A stretch of 64,000 nt of DNA from JBFGFX01 sp965232455 (GTDB lineage Bacteria; Pseudomonadota; Gammaproteobacteria; Steroidobacterales; Woeseiaceae), in NCBI GenBank assembly GCA_965232455.1, contig OZ246981.1, forward strand, positions 3,162,001-3,226,000, given 5' to 3'. The notes beneath the pieces were generated by a model. It was not told the DNA's origin. It ran no database searches and saw only the letters and a program-made list of their open reading frames with translations. Of this stretch, positions 16,777 to 24,629 are shown piece after piece. Position 1 is the first letter of the stretch; every line of letters begins with the position of its first letter. The position numbers and the translations under genes are program-made.

Positions 16777-17916
16777 CTATGTTGCTGATAATGTGAAGTC
16801 GGGTAGTCGTTTAATGACTCCACCCTCCATTGCTGACTCATGCGCCAGCAAGCCAACACAGGTCCAGTTTGCAGATTGGACAGCGTTGGGATAGGGATCA
16901 CGATCGTTAACAATAGAGTCCACAAATTCATGTGCTAAGTGTGGGTGAGAACCTCCGTGGCCACCCCCCTGGACAAAGGACAAGTGAGCATGTTCATCTG
17001 CGTCATACACTCCTTCCAATGTGAACTCGCGAATCTCTTCCGGCAAAAGATGCCCATAATCCGGCACCTCTATACGTTCGGGTATCTCCGGCTCGGGTTT
17101 CTTTGCCGTATGAAGAACGGGGCCCTCCCCTTCAATAAGCGGCCATTCAATGGACTTTTTGGATCCGTAAACGTCAAAGCTTTCTCGATACTGACGCGCC
17201 GTATCAAACAACGAGCGATAAATGTGCGCGGACAAGTCGGAATTCCTCAACTTGATATGGCATGTTTCAACCGCAAACGGAGAACCTGACTTTTCGATAA
17301 GGTCATCGCTGATCGTTCCCGAACCGAAACACGATACGTATTCTGCTTCTTTGTCAGTAAGTCCAAGAACAGGGCTGACAACATGAGTTGCGTAATGCAT
17401 GGGTTTCATGTACTGCCAATAGTCGGGCCACCCCTCCATATCCTGGGGATGACTGGCTTGCAGATACTGGATTTTTCCTAGTTCCCCTTTTTCGTAAAGC
17501 TCTTTTACAAACAGATATTCGCGGCTGTACACAACCGTCTCTGCCATTGTGTATTTCAGTCCCGTTTCCGCGACCGTCTCTACGATTTCCTTGCAATCCT
17601 CGATACTCGTTGCCATCGGCACTGTACATGCAACATGCTTGCCCGCACGCAGCGCCATTAGGGTGTGCTCCGCATGCAGCTGTATGGGTGTATTAATATG
17701 CACGGCATCGATCTCAGGATTTTCCAGAAGCTTCTCATACGAGCTGTAACGACGATCTGGATCGAAGTTGAAAGCATCGCCTACTTTGTTGAGCTCCGAT
17801 TCCGAACGCTGGCAGATTGCATACATATTCGCATGAGGGTGCTTTTGATAAATCGGAATGAACTCAGCTCCAAATCCTAAACCTACGATTGCAATATTCA
17901 CTTTAGGTTCGTTCAT
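16777..17916 (-). CDS. Gfo/Idh/MocA family oxidoreductase
   Basis: A 379-residue NAD(P)-dependent sugar oxidoreductase. The N-terminal Rossmann motif is IAIVGLGFGAEFIP, a G-x-G-x-x-A-like loop; then AVHINTPIQLHAEHTLMALRAGKHVACTVPM carries the conserved 'GKHV-x-x-E/x-P' segment, here with T-V-P in place of the usual E-K-P, so the catalytic lysine of most family members is absent at this position. The C-terminal half has HGGSHPHLAHEFVDSIV and ends with NWTCVGLLAHESAMEGG. AGGAAACGTTATG gives a good ribosome site for the ATG at 17916. It heads the run towards the PQQ dehydrogenase. Enzymes of this family oxidise or reduce sugars at C3 in related clusters. A decayed paralogue lies at 19823-20070. 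Confidence 0.85.
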   Translation of the reverse strand: MNEPKVNIAIVGLGFGAEFIPIYQKHPHANMYAICQRSESELNKVGDAFNFDPDRRYSSYEKLLENPEIDAVHINTPIQLHAEHTLMALRAGKHVACTVPMATSIEDCKEIVETVAETGLKYTMAETVVYSREYLFVKELYEKGELGKIQYLQASHPQDMEGWPDYWQYMKPMHYATHVVSPVLGLTDKEAEYVSCFGSGTISDDLIEKSGSPFAVETCHIKLRNSDLSAHIYRSLFDTARQYRESFDVYGSKKSIEWPLIEGEGPVLHTAKKPEPEIPERIEVPDYGHLLPEEIREFTLEGVYDADEHAHLSFVQGGGHGGSHPHLAHEFVDSIVNDRDPYPNAVQSANWTCVGLLAHESAMEGGVIKRLPDFTLSAT

Positions 17917-18302
17917 AACGTTTCCTAGTTCTAAATTTTTGACCGTGTCATTGATTCAAAAATGCAAAGGGCATTCCGACCGGGTGGAGGCGCTCCCGGA
18001 TATTGCTCATCGAATTCATTGTAAACAACGAGCAAGCCTGAGTTCACGGCGGTGCGTATTAGGGAAAAACGCAGGTTCGTTGAGAGCACTTCCTTATCGA
18101 TCGTTGTCGCCGTAGTCAACGGCCGCGGCCGCCGTCCAGGCGACGTGTTCGGTTGCGCGAGGAGGCTCGAAACAAGCTTAGTCCTACCGATACGATTCCT
18201 CGCACTGTTTCGCTGTTTCGTTCTCGACTTCAGGCGATTGATACGAGGACGCACAACGACGGGTGCTACCTGGTATCACCGGTGAATAGTGTACGACTCA
18301 TG
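17917..18302. other. Intergenic region, 386 bp
   Basis: Lies between the MFS transporter and Gfo/Idh/MocA genes, both minus-strand. It must hold the promoter of the Gfo/Idh/MocA gene unless the run is read from the transporter. A 107-codon minus frame (17931-18254) and a 77-codon plus frame lack family features and are rejected. I see no clear -10/-35 pair. Confidence 0.4.
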
Positions 18303-19826
18303 TTATGCTCCCCCGCTCTCGTCCGCCAACACTTTGGGTCGATAGCCACCCCGCGATCGATAAAACAGCATCAATCCGAGATACGACAAAAACATCAAAA
18401 CCGGAAAGATTGCCACTGTAGTGAGTGCGCCTTTTGTCGCTTCCTCGATGGTCCGGTCGATGATCGCATTCTCCGCGTCTGATACGTTGGAACGCAACGC
18501 CGGGTCTACCGCGTCGTATTCACCAAAGACGCTGTTCTTGGTCGAGACGACCTGCGCGTGAATCGCCGGATTCTCATCGGCTAGCTGCGTTTCGATCGAT
18601 TGGTCCTGAATCAAGCCCAGAAACACCGCGCCGACCACGCCGACACCCAGCATGCCCACACCGCCGGTCGCGTTCAGCGTCAACGCACCCCCTTTGGGAT
18701 ACTGTTCCGCAACAATGCCTAGCATGGTTGGCCAAAAGAACGTTTTACCAAGACCGTAGATCGTCGCGGCCACAAATATCATCATGCCTGCTGTTGACGA
18801 CAACGCGACAAGACCCACTGCAGCCACCGCACTGCTCGCCATCAATAATCCCAGCGGTGACAATTTATGTACGATTGGCCCGCCGAATAACCTCAACACC
18901 AACATGATGGCCGACGTGTAAATAAGCACCCACCCGGGATGCAGGTCCAGCGCGGCCATCTCGGTCACCATCAGCGGCGTAATCCACGCGTCCGTTCCGA
19001 GTTCGGTCGTCGCAAGTGGAATCATGAGAAGCAATAAGATCACGAAGATCGGACGACCCAGTGACTTGACGTAAAAACCGAACGCCGCCGCCATTGCTAC
19101 TGCGATTCCGGTGCTGACCCAAGGATCCACGTCGAAGACCCGGCCGATCTCGCTGATTATCAGGTACAGGACGATCAAGGCACCGAGACCACCGGTCTCT
19201 TTAAGCATCGCGTTGTACGACACGCCGCTCGCGACGCGCTCATTGACGGGAAATGGATGCCTGAACAGCATCGCGCCGTAAGTTAAGGTGGGAATCAATA
19301 TAAGCGCTGCTTTCCATTCCCAGGCCGCAGAACCCATCCCGATCGCCAATATGCCGCCCAACACAAGACCGGCAGGCCAACCCGCGTGCAAAATGATCAG
19401 CCACTTGGTTTTATCTTTTGGATACATCGTTGCGACAGCGGGATTGATCGCTGCCTCGACCGTTCCGGCGCCAAGGGCCGCGATGAAGGTAGCGATGTAC
19501 AAGGACCAATACCCAGTCGCGTAAATCGTCAGAACGACCGACGTGACGTGACATGCAAACGCGAACACCATCGCCTTGCCGTAGCCAATCTTGTCAATGA
19601 CCAGGCTAAATAAAATGATGCTGATGGCGAATGGCCACAATCCTACGCCGAAAATTTCGCCCTTCTGTACTTCGGTCAAGCTAAATTCAACGCCCCATTC
19701 GCCGATGAGCTGCGTACGAACAACGAAGCCGAACGAGGTTGCAGTCAATGCGACAAAACAGCCAATAAACAACCAACGTTTTTCAGCCTCGCTAAATTCC
19801 GAGACCGTTCTTTGCGCAGTGCTCAT
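18303..19826 (-). CDS. MFS transporter
   Basis: A 507-residue inner-membrane transporter of the major facilitator superfamily with about twelve hydrophobic segments in two halves. The N-terminal half contains GALGAGTVEAAINPAVATMYP and the loop after it has KTKWLIILHAGWPAGLVLGG, as in sugar-type MFS carriers that accompany Gfo/Idh/MocA genes. An extended soluble insert of about 60 residues (VFLGLIQDQSIET... to EATKGALTT) lies between the last helices, and the tail is short. GGAGG stands 6 bases before the ATG at 19826, whose first bases overlap (ATGA) the stop of the decayed oxidoreductase upstream, evidence of a former operon. The substrate is probably a sugar or its oxidised form. Confidence 0.9.
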   Translation of the reverse strand: MSTAQRTVSEFSEAEKRWLFIGCFVALTATSFGFVVRTQLIGEWGVEFSLTEVQKGEIFGVGLWPFAISIILFSLVIDKIGYGKAMVFAFACHVTSVVLTIYATGYWSLYIATFIAALGAGTVEAAINPAVATMYPKDKTKWLIILHAGWPAGLVLGGILAIGMGSAAWEWKAALILIPTLTYGAMLFRHPFPVNERVASGVSYNAMLKETGGLGALIVLYLIISEIGRVFDVDPWVSTGIAVAMAAAFGFYVKSLGRPIFVILLLLMIPLATTELGTDAWITPLMVTEMAALDLHPGWVLIYTSAIMLVLRLFGGPIVHKLSPLGLLMASSAVAAVGLVALSSTAGMMIFVAATIYGLGKTFFWPTMLGIVAEQYPKGGALTLNATGGVGMLGVGVVGAVFLGLIQDQSIETQLADENPAIHAQVVSTKNSVFGEYDAVDPALRSNVSDAENAIIDRTIEEATKGALTTVAIFPVLMFLSYLGLMLFYRSRGGYRPKVLADESGGA

Positions 19827-20070
19827 TTGTCGCCTCCGAGCGTAGTAGCGGGCAACGCCATTTCGACGCCATTATTCATCGCGGACTCGTGGGCCACCAC
19901 GCCGACGCAAGTGATATTCGCCGATCAGGCAATAAATGCGCGTACTCCGGGCACATTTCACGATCTGGCATCTCCTCTTCCGCTTTGCCTGCCGTGTGTA
20001 CGACCAGTTCTCCCGCTTCCAAAGCCTGGCGCTCTTCCTTCGTCAAGAGAGCTTTGACATTGGGCTGTAT
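19823..20070 (-). pseudogene. Remnant of a second Gfo/Idh/MocA oxidoreductase gene (C-terminal part, internally deleted)
   Basis: Two pieces in different frames match the C-terminus of the intact protein at 16777-17916. The first (about 20003-19920) reads VVHTAGKAEEEMPD...CPEYAHLLPD, matching VLHTAKKPEPEIPE...DYGHLLPE. The second (about 19919-19823) reads NITCVGVVAHESAMNNGV, matching NWTCVGLLAHESAMEGGV. About 58 codons between the two are missing and the frame is shifted; everything before about residue 250 is also gone. The original stop codon TGA overlaps the start of the MFS gene (ATGA), so the intact gene was translationally coupled to the transporter. Upstream, the frame is closed by TGA at 20071-20073. 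Confidence 0.85.
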
Positions 20071-20088
20071 TCAAATGATGGAGGGTTA

Positions 20089-20114
20089 GTACCCACCGGC
20101 ATGCCGGTGGGTAC
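20089..20114. terminator. 26-bp perfect palindrome after the TonB receptor gene
   Basis: The arms GTACCCACCGGCA and TGCCGGTGGGTAC meet at the centre without mismatch, 37 bp after the receptor stop. As RNA this gives an 11-bp stem with a 4-base loop. There is no T-run on either side, so it could be a terminator helped by Rho, an mRNA 3' end protector or a mobile REP-like unit. Confidence 0.5.
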
Positions 20115-20151
20115 TCCCAGATCCCTGTTGCCAATTTGCCGACTTCTACCT

Positions 20152-23100
20152 CTATTGGAAATTGTACCGCGCACCCAGCATCAGGCGTCGGTCGCCTTCA
20201 ATGTAGGCGTGTACTTGGTTTCTCGTGCGGCCGTAGAAGACAGTCGGTTCTTCCAGCATGTTGATGCCTTCCAGAGTAAAGACCAGACTATCGGTGGCAC
20301 GATAGCCGACATTGAAGTCAAGCTGCTGGAACTCTTCAACATACCGTGGCATGCGGTTAAAGGCGTTAGTGTTCGCCAGGAAATCATCGCGGTGGTTGAA
20401 GAGAACACGTGCACTAAACCTCTCGTTCTCGTAAAAGGCGATGAGATTATACGAGTCCGACAAGCCCGTCAGGGCAAACTGATCCTCAGACTCAGGAAGG
20501 GAATTGTCGTATGAGACGTCACCGTCGACAAAGGTCGCGTTGGCCTGGAAGCCGAAGCCTTCCAAGCGACCGGTGAAGAAGTGCACCCAGTTCAATTCCC
20601 AGCCATCGATATTGGCATTCTCCGCGTTCGTGGGTTGTTGCACGAGAAATTGGGCCAATGGATCGCCTGGCTGAGGGGGTATGTCGTAGTTGGTGGCAAT
20701 ATCGGATGACTGCTGCGCACCGCCCGGCTGACTGGGGTCGATGAACTCATCGGCACCACCTGGGAAATCCTGCGGATTAGCGAGAATCGCCGTCATCGTG
20801 AAGAGGTTTGTCTCGGTCGCCTGCCAACCTAGCGCCGTCAATGCCGCGAGCGCATCGCCCGAGACCGTACCCGGCTGGCCGCTGGCGACATCGGTAAGAC
20901 CGAACAGGTTTCTCGTTACCTGCTCGTTGCCGATAAAGTTCGATATCGACTTGTCAAAGTAGGCGACCGTGACGGCACTGCCTTCTCCGTAGTAGTACTC
21001 GAACGACAAGTCGAGGTTATCGGACTCCAGCGGATCCAGTTGCGCGTTGCCGCTGCTACCAGTCCACTGGCCACCCAGTGCCGTGGCCGTGCCCGGATTA
21101 CCGGCATTGGTATCGACGAACATAGCGCCCAACTCCGGACGCGCGATGGTTGTGCTCATAGAAGCGCGCACTTTTATATTGTCGGTGACATCCAACGAGA
21201 AGTCGAGGTTCGGCAGTATGTTGTCATAGCTGTGTTTCTGCGTCACCGCCGCTGTCGGGCCGAAAATCGTGTTGAAGTCGTTGTCCGACGCCCAGTCCTT
21301 GGCTATTGGGATCGACTGCACCGATGAGGATACGACGTCCGTTTCCTCGTAGCGCAACCCGACCACCATCTGCATCGGCATGTCGGCGACTTCGCCGTCC
21401 AGGACAACCTCGGCGAAAGCCGACAGGGCTTCTTCCTTGATGGTACGGTCGTTAGTGCCCGTTACCGCGCGGTTGTTGATGTCGAACACCGCCCCGCCAC
21501 CGCTGGTGAAGCCGTTAAAGGCCTCGGCAAACGCTATCGGGTCGACAAAAAACGCTTCCTCGCCCACAACCCGGAAGCTCGCGCCCGGGGCCACGATTCC
21601 GCCAGCCGCGACGTAATCCGCGACAAGTTCCTCCTGCGACAGGATGAGATTGTCATTGTCGTTAAACTTGCAGGAGATGCAGACGGTTTCGATAGCATCT
21701 TCTCCCATCAGCGTCACGATGTCGCCAATGAAGCCCGTGTTCCAGCCGCCGAGTTCCTCCCGGGTGCTGACATTTTGCTGAATAATCTCATTGTCGTAAT
21801 AGCCCAGGCCGAAATTAGCCTTGATCGAGCCGCCGTTGTCCCAGCTGGCTTTCAAATTGAGTTGGTCGATGGTGCTTTCCTGGTCCCCCCAATCTTTGAG
21901 GATCCACTGGGAACCAAGGTCCGACTTCTCGAAGATGCCATTTGCGTTGCCGCCGGGAAAGTTAACCATCTCACCGCCGACCATCGTGCTGGTCGGTCCC
22001 GAGCCGTCCGCGATGGCCTGGACGGATTGTGTGATGTCGGTTCGGAAGTCCATCCATTGCATGGCGACAGCCTGACCGCCAATGGAGATTGCTTCATAAA
22101 TGGCGCCATCATTGCCATTGCCACCGGCTTTTGACTCGAAAGTAGACAGGTCGACGTTCAGCGTCCACGACTCATTGAGCCTATAGTCGAGATTGGCGCC
22201 GAAACCAGTCAACTCGTCCCGGGTATTGATGAGCGTATTCCGGAAAGGGAGCTCCTTGCCCGCCTGGCTGAAGTCACTGCCGGCACCGGCCACGAGCGGC
22301 TCGCCCAGGAGAAGAGGAACAGATTGGACAGGGTTGTCATCAAAAAGGGCGAAATCGAACTGGCGAACATAGAAGGGTAGATCACCCACAGCCCTTTGGT
22401 CCTGATCATTCTGCGCCCACATCCCGTCCACGGTAATGGTCACGTCGTCGTTCGGTGCGAACTGCATGGTCAGCGAAGCGTTCGTGCGCTCGCGCTCACC
22501 CTCGGTGAACGTCATAGAGGCATTGGGTATAAAGCCGGCCAGTTGATCGGGGCCCGGTGGATTGACGATGGTGGCGTTCGCGAAGGCCGGGATGGTCGGA
22601 TCGAAAGGCGTCTGCCAGACAAAGAAGCCTCCCCCAAGCGCCGTGCGATTCGTGTAGTCGCGCTCCTGAAAGGAAGCAAAGGCGGTCACGCCGAAGGTAT
22701 TATCATCATTCGTCCAGCTACCAAGACCGCTAAGCTCCGGCGTAACGCTGTCGCCACCGGCGTCGTCAACGGCTTTGGCGCCCACGGTGAACTGAGTACC
22801 GGTGTCCAGAGGTCTGATGGTTTGAACATTGATCGTGCCGCCAATACCGCCGGACGGGGCTGAGGCCCTGCCCGTTTTGTACACTTGCAAGCCCGATACG
22901 CCCTCGGACGCAATGTTCGAGAAGTCGAAGGAGCGCGAATCCCCGGAATTCCTGTTGGCGTTAATACCAAAAAACAGGGCCCGGGCGTCGGTTGCGGGCA
23001 TCTGGCGGCCGTTCAGGGTCACCAGGTTAAATTGGCCGCCGAAGCCGCGAATCGTAACCTCGGAACCTTCGCCCTCGACGCGGTTAACGGACACGCCGGT

Positions 23101-23334
23101 AATGCGCTGCAGCGATTCCGCCAGGTTGGTATCGGGAAACTTACCGATATCTTCCGCGGAAATGGCGTCCATCACGCCTGAACTCTCACGCTTTTGATCC
23201 AGGGCCGCCGTCAAACTGCCGCGAATACCGGTGACCACAACCTCCTCCAGGGGAGCACTGGTCTGCGCACTCGCCTGGCCGGTGGCAATGGACAAAGCTG
23301 CCGATATAGCGGTAGCCAATTTAGTTTTTTGCAT
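20152..23334 (-). CDS. TonB-dependent receptor, Caulobacter-type, large
   Basis: A 1060-residue outer-membrane importer. Signal peptide 1-23 (ATGQASA|QTS) is followed directly by the TonB box EEVVVTG and then ALDQKRESSGVMDAISAEDIGKFPDTNLAESLQRI, the plug opening typical of the TIGR01782 group of carbohydrate TonB receptors. The plug continues with ITGVSVNR, VTIRGFGGQFNLVTLNGRQMP. The barrel ends in YIEGDRRLMLGARYNF, with terminal aromatic F plus Q. A pair of 20-bp-spaced direct repeats and AAAAAGAT lie just before the ATG. It stands 61 bp after the end of the ECF sigma gene and before the transporter, so it probably imports an oligosaccharide for the cluster. Confidence 0.95.
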   Translation of the reverse strand: MQKTKLATAISAALSIATGQASAQTSAPLEEVVVTGIRGSLTAALDQKRESSGVMDAISAEDIGKFPDTNLAESLQRITGVSVNRVEGEGSEVTIRGFGGQFNLVTLNGRQMPATDARALFFGINANRNSGDSRSFDFSNIASEGVSGLQVYKTGRASAPSGGIGGTINVQTIRPLDTGTQFTVGAKAVDDAGGDSVTPELSGLGSWTNDDNTFGVTAFASFQERDYTNRTALGGGFFVWQTPFDPTIPAFANATIVNPPGPDQLAGFIPNASMTFTEGERERTNASLTMQFAPNDDVTITVDGMWAQNDQDQRAVGDLPFYVRQFDFALFDDNPVQSVPLLLGEPLVAGAGSDFSQAGKELPFRNTLINTRDELTGFGANLDYRLNESWTLNVDLSTFESKAGGNGNDGAIYEAISIGGQAVAMQWMDFRTDITQSVQAIADGSGPTSTMVGGEMVNFPGGNANGIFEKSDLGSQWILKDWGDQESTIDQLNLKASWDNGGSIKANFGLGYYDNEIIQQNVSTREELGGWNTGFIGDIVTLMGEDAIETVCISCKFNDNDNLILSQEELVADYVAAGGIVAPGASFRVVGEEAFFVDPIAFAEAFNGFTSGGGAVFDINNRAVTGTNDRTIKEEALSAFAEVVLDGEVADMPMQMVVGLRYEETDVVSSSVQSIPIAKDWASDNDFNTIFGPTAAVTQKHSYDNILPNLDFSLDVTDNIKVRASMSTTIARPELGAMFVDTNAGNPGTATALGGQWTGSSGNAQLDPLESDNLDLSFEYYYGEGSAVTVAYFDKSISNFIGNEQVTRNLFGLTDVASGQPGTVSGDALAALTALGWQATETNLFTMTAILANPQDFPGGADEFIDPSQPGGAQQSSDIATNYDIPPQPGDPLAQFLVQQPTNAENANIDGWELNWVHFFTGRLEGFGFQANATFVDGDVSYDNSLPESEDQFALTGLSDSYNLIAFYENERFSARVLFNHRDDFLANTNAFNRMPRYVEEFQQLDFNVGYRATDSLVFTLEGINMLEEPTVFYGRTRNQVHAYIEGDRRLMLGARYNFQ

Positions 23335-23342
23335 ATCTTTTT

Positions 23343-23442
23343 CCCCCCGGTCGCCGTTTTAGATGCTTCTTTCGGTTACGACCTTTTGATTTCCGTTACG
23401 ACCTATGAATCTTGTTCAACTGGCGTGAGCACCCCTTTCTCA
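23343..23442 (-). promoter_or_regulatory. Leader of the TonB receptor gene with tandem 20-bp repeat
   Basis: On the minus strand AGGTCGTAAC[G/C]GAAA occurs twice with a 20-bp period (23390-23404 and 23370-23384), about two helical turns, which suggests a paired regulator site or a doubled promoter element. The block from 23442 to 23343 is similar to 5428-5547 near the halogenase. The site may be the target of the neighbouring ECF sigma factor; that is inference from position. Confidence 0.5.
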
Positions 23443-23464
23443 TGACGTTGATTTCGTCAGTCAT
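23396..23464 (-). pseudogene. 22-codon remnant, probably of a FecR-like anti-sigma gene
   Basis: An ATG at 23464 overlaps the stop of the ECF sigma gene (ATGA), the usual junction of a fecI-fecR pair, but the frame ends after 22 codons (MTDEINVMRKG...). In another frame the same stretch reads EKGVLTPVEQDS and stop, which resembles EKRTLTPVEQYS read from 5428-5464. The simplest reading is a following gene reduced by deletion to its start and end. FecR identity is inferred only from position. Confidence 0.45.
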
Positions 23465-24051
23465 GAGAGCGAACCCCTCTCGCCGGTATTCTGGTGCGTC
23501 AAGTAAGCGGCACCCCTGTCCGCGGCCACCCCGTGCCTGTACTCGCCGCCGTAGCCTCGCCTGGACATGATGTCCTGGCAGCGCCTTATCCCTTGCGCAA
23601 AATATTTCTCCACGGAACTGATCGATACACCCTTCTTCTGCGCAATTTCCTTGTGCGAGAGGCCGTCGACGCGGCGCAACAGAATCGCGCGCTGGTGCGC
23701 TTTGGGCAAAATGCCCATCGCCTCGCAAAATACCTCCAGCATTTGTTCGTAATGCACGGCATCATCAATCCGCGCGGCGTTGGCTTCGAGGACGGCCTCA
23801 TCGATCTCCCATTGGACTTCGCGTGATCGGCGCTCACTCTCTTCGAGAACGATGTTGCGCGAGACCACATAGAGATAGCTCTTGGGAAATTTGATCTGCC
23901 TTTTTTTATCGGCCAGGAGGGCTCGCATCAGGGATTCGTGCAGGATGTCATCGACATCCGCCGGCTGGACGGAGAGTCGGAGCAGGGCCCTGACCAGCAC
24001 CTCCTTATAAGTCAGGAACGCGTTGACAATTCTGTTTCCAGACTCGGTCAT
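23461..24051 (-). CDS. ECF-type RNA polymerase sigma factor (FecI-like)
   Basis: A 196-residue sigma-70 family protein. The frame stays open upstream, but the ATG at 24051 (MTESGNRIVNAFLTYKEVLVRALLRL) gives the normal ECF length. Region 2 contains DVDDILHESLMRAL and FPKSYLYVVSRNIV; region 4 contains LPKAHQRAILLRRVDGLSHKEIAQKKGVSISSVEKYFAQG, the helix-turn-helix that reads the -35 element, closest to FecI-type factors. Such factors control the adjacent TonB receptor through a FecR anti-sigma protein; here the receptor follows at once but FecR is missing. The start overlaps the stop of an unexplained short frame upstream (ATGA), so the gene was once or is still second in an operon. Confidence 0.9.
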   Translation of the reverse strand: MTESGNRIVNAFLTYKEVLVRALLRLSVQPADVDDILHESLMRALLADKKRQIKFPKSYLYVVSRNIVLEESERRSREVQWEIDEAVLEANAARIDDAVHYEQMLEVFCEAMGILPKAHQRAILLRRVDGLSHKEIAQKKGVSISSVEKYFAQGIRRCQDIMSRRGYGGEYRHGVAADRGAAYLTHQNTGERGSLS

Positions 24052-24260
24052 ACGTTGGTGATCGGTCGGTAGAGCCGGGTATGCCCGGTCAGATCGGCGC
24101 CGTTCGACAGGCTCGTGAACTCGTTTGTATTGTCGAATGGAGTGAGCCGCCGCCAGCCGTCGTGGTGCTCTTCGTTGTCGGTGAAATCCCGGCGGCAGCA
24201 GGAATCGTTGATCCGCACGCCGAATATGTCCGACAGCCTTATCCCGGCACGTTGCATCCT
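24048..24260 (-). CDS. Unrecognised short frame coupled to the ECF sigma gene (possibly a gene remnant)
   Basis: A 70-codon frame starting MQRAGIRLSDIFGV and ending TRLYRPITNV. I do not recognise the family. Reasons to list it: its stop TGA overlaps the sigma-factor ATG (ATGA), codon third positions are mostly G or C as in the real genes nearby, and a LacI-type operator lies 47 bp before it. It has no signal peptide or membrane segment. It could be a small regulator, or the surviving C-terminal end of a longer gene cut by the deletions seen elsewhere in this locus. A longer in-frame start near 24350 is possible but includes the operator. Confidence 0.35.
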   Translation of the reverse strand, partial: RMQRAGIRLSDIFGVRINDSCCRRDFTDNEEHHDGWRRLTPFDNTNEFTSLSNGADLTGHTRLYRPITNV

Positions 24261-24306
24261 GAATTCCCCCCAAGCTGGCATCGCTAATTGCTCGTGAACC
24301 AGTGAA

Positions 24307-24320
24307 TGTAAACATTTACA
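24307..24320. promoter_or_regulatory. LacI/GalR-type operator 1
   Basis: TGTAAACATTTACA, a 14-bp site that is palindromic except at the centre and fits the LacI-family consensus TGTAAACGTTTACA. It lies before the short frame and ECF sigma gene on the minus strand. No lacI-family gene is in the window. Confidence 0.75.
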
Positions 24321-24614
24321 CATCTTTGCGGTAATTGCTTTTTTTGTCAATAGGTAAATAGTGATAATGAATTCTGACTTGAATCAATCAGTTAGATTCT
24401 GGTTTTGCGCTCGGCGATACAACGGCGGTTCGAGAAGCGACAAAAAGACGGTCCCGGCAAGCCGCCTGCGGCCGTTTCGGGTCCTGTACTGGGTCAGATA
24501 ACGCGGTCGGTGTAGGGTGTAATCGTTTTCGTATTGTCCCCATACACCCTTTCCGATCGATCGATATCGAACCGGGTTGCCGATCGATTCCCGTATCGGA
24601 CGATTTATTGATGT

Positions 24615-24628
24615 TGTAAACGTTTACA
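24615..24628. promoter_or_regulatory. LacI/GalR-type operator 2
   Basis: TGTAAACGTTTACA, a perfect 14-bp palindrome identical to the LacI-family consensus. It is 295 bp from operator 1 and immediately precedes the GH43 remnant on the plus strand. Confidence 0.85.
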
Positions 24629-24629
24629 C

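Noticed and set aside
17931..18254. 107-codon minus-strand frame between the MFS and oxidoreductase genes
   Set aside because: Its composition is basic and irregular, no start signal is evident, and no family is recognisable; overlapping frames of similar length exist on the other strand.
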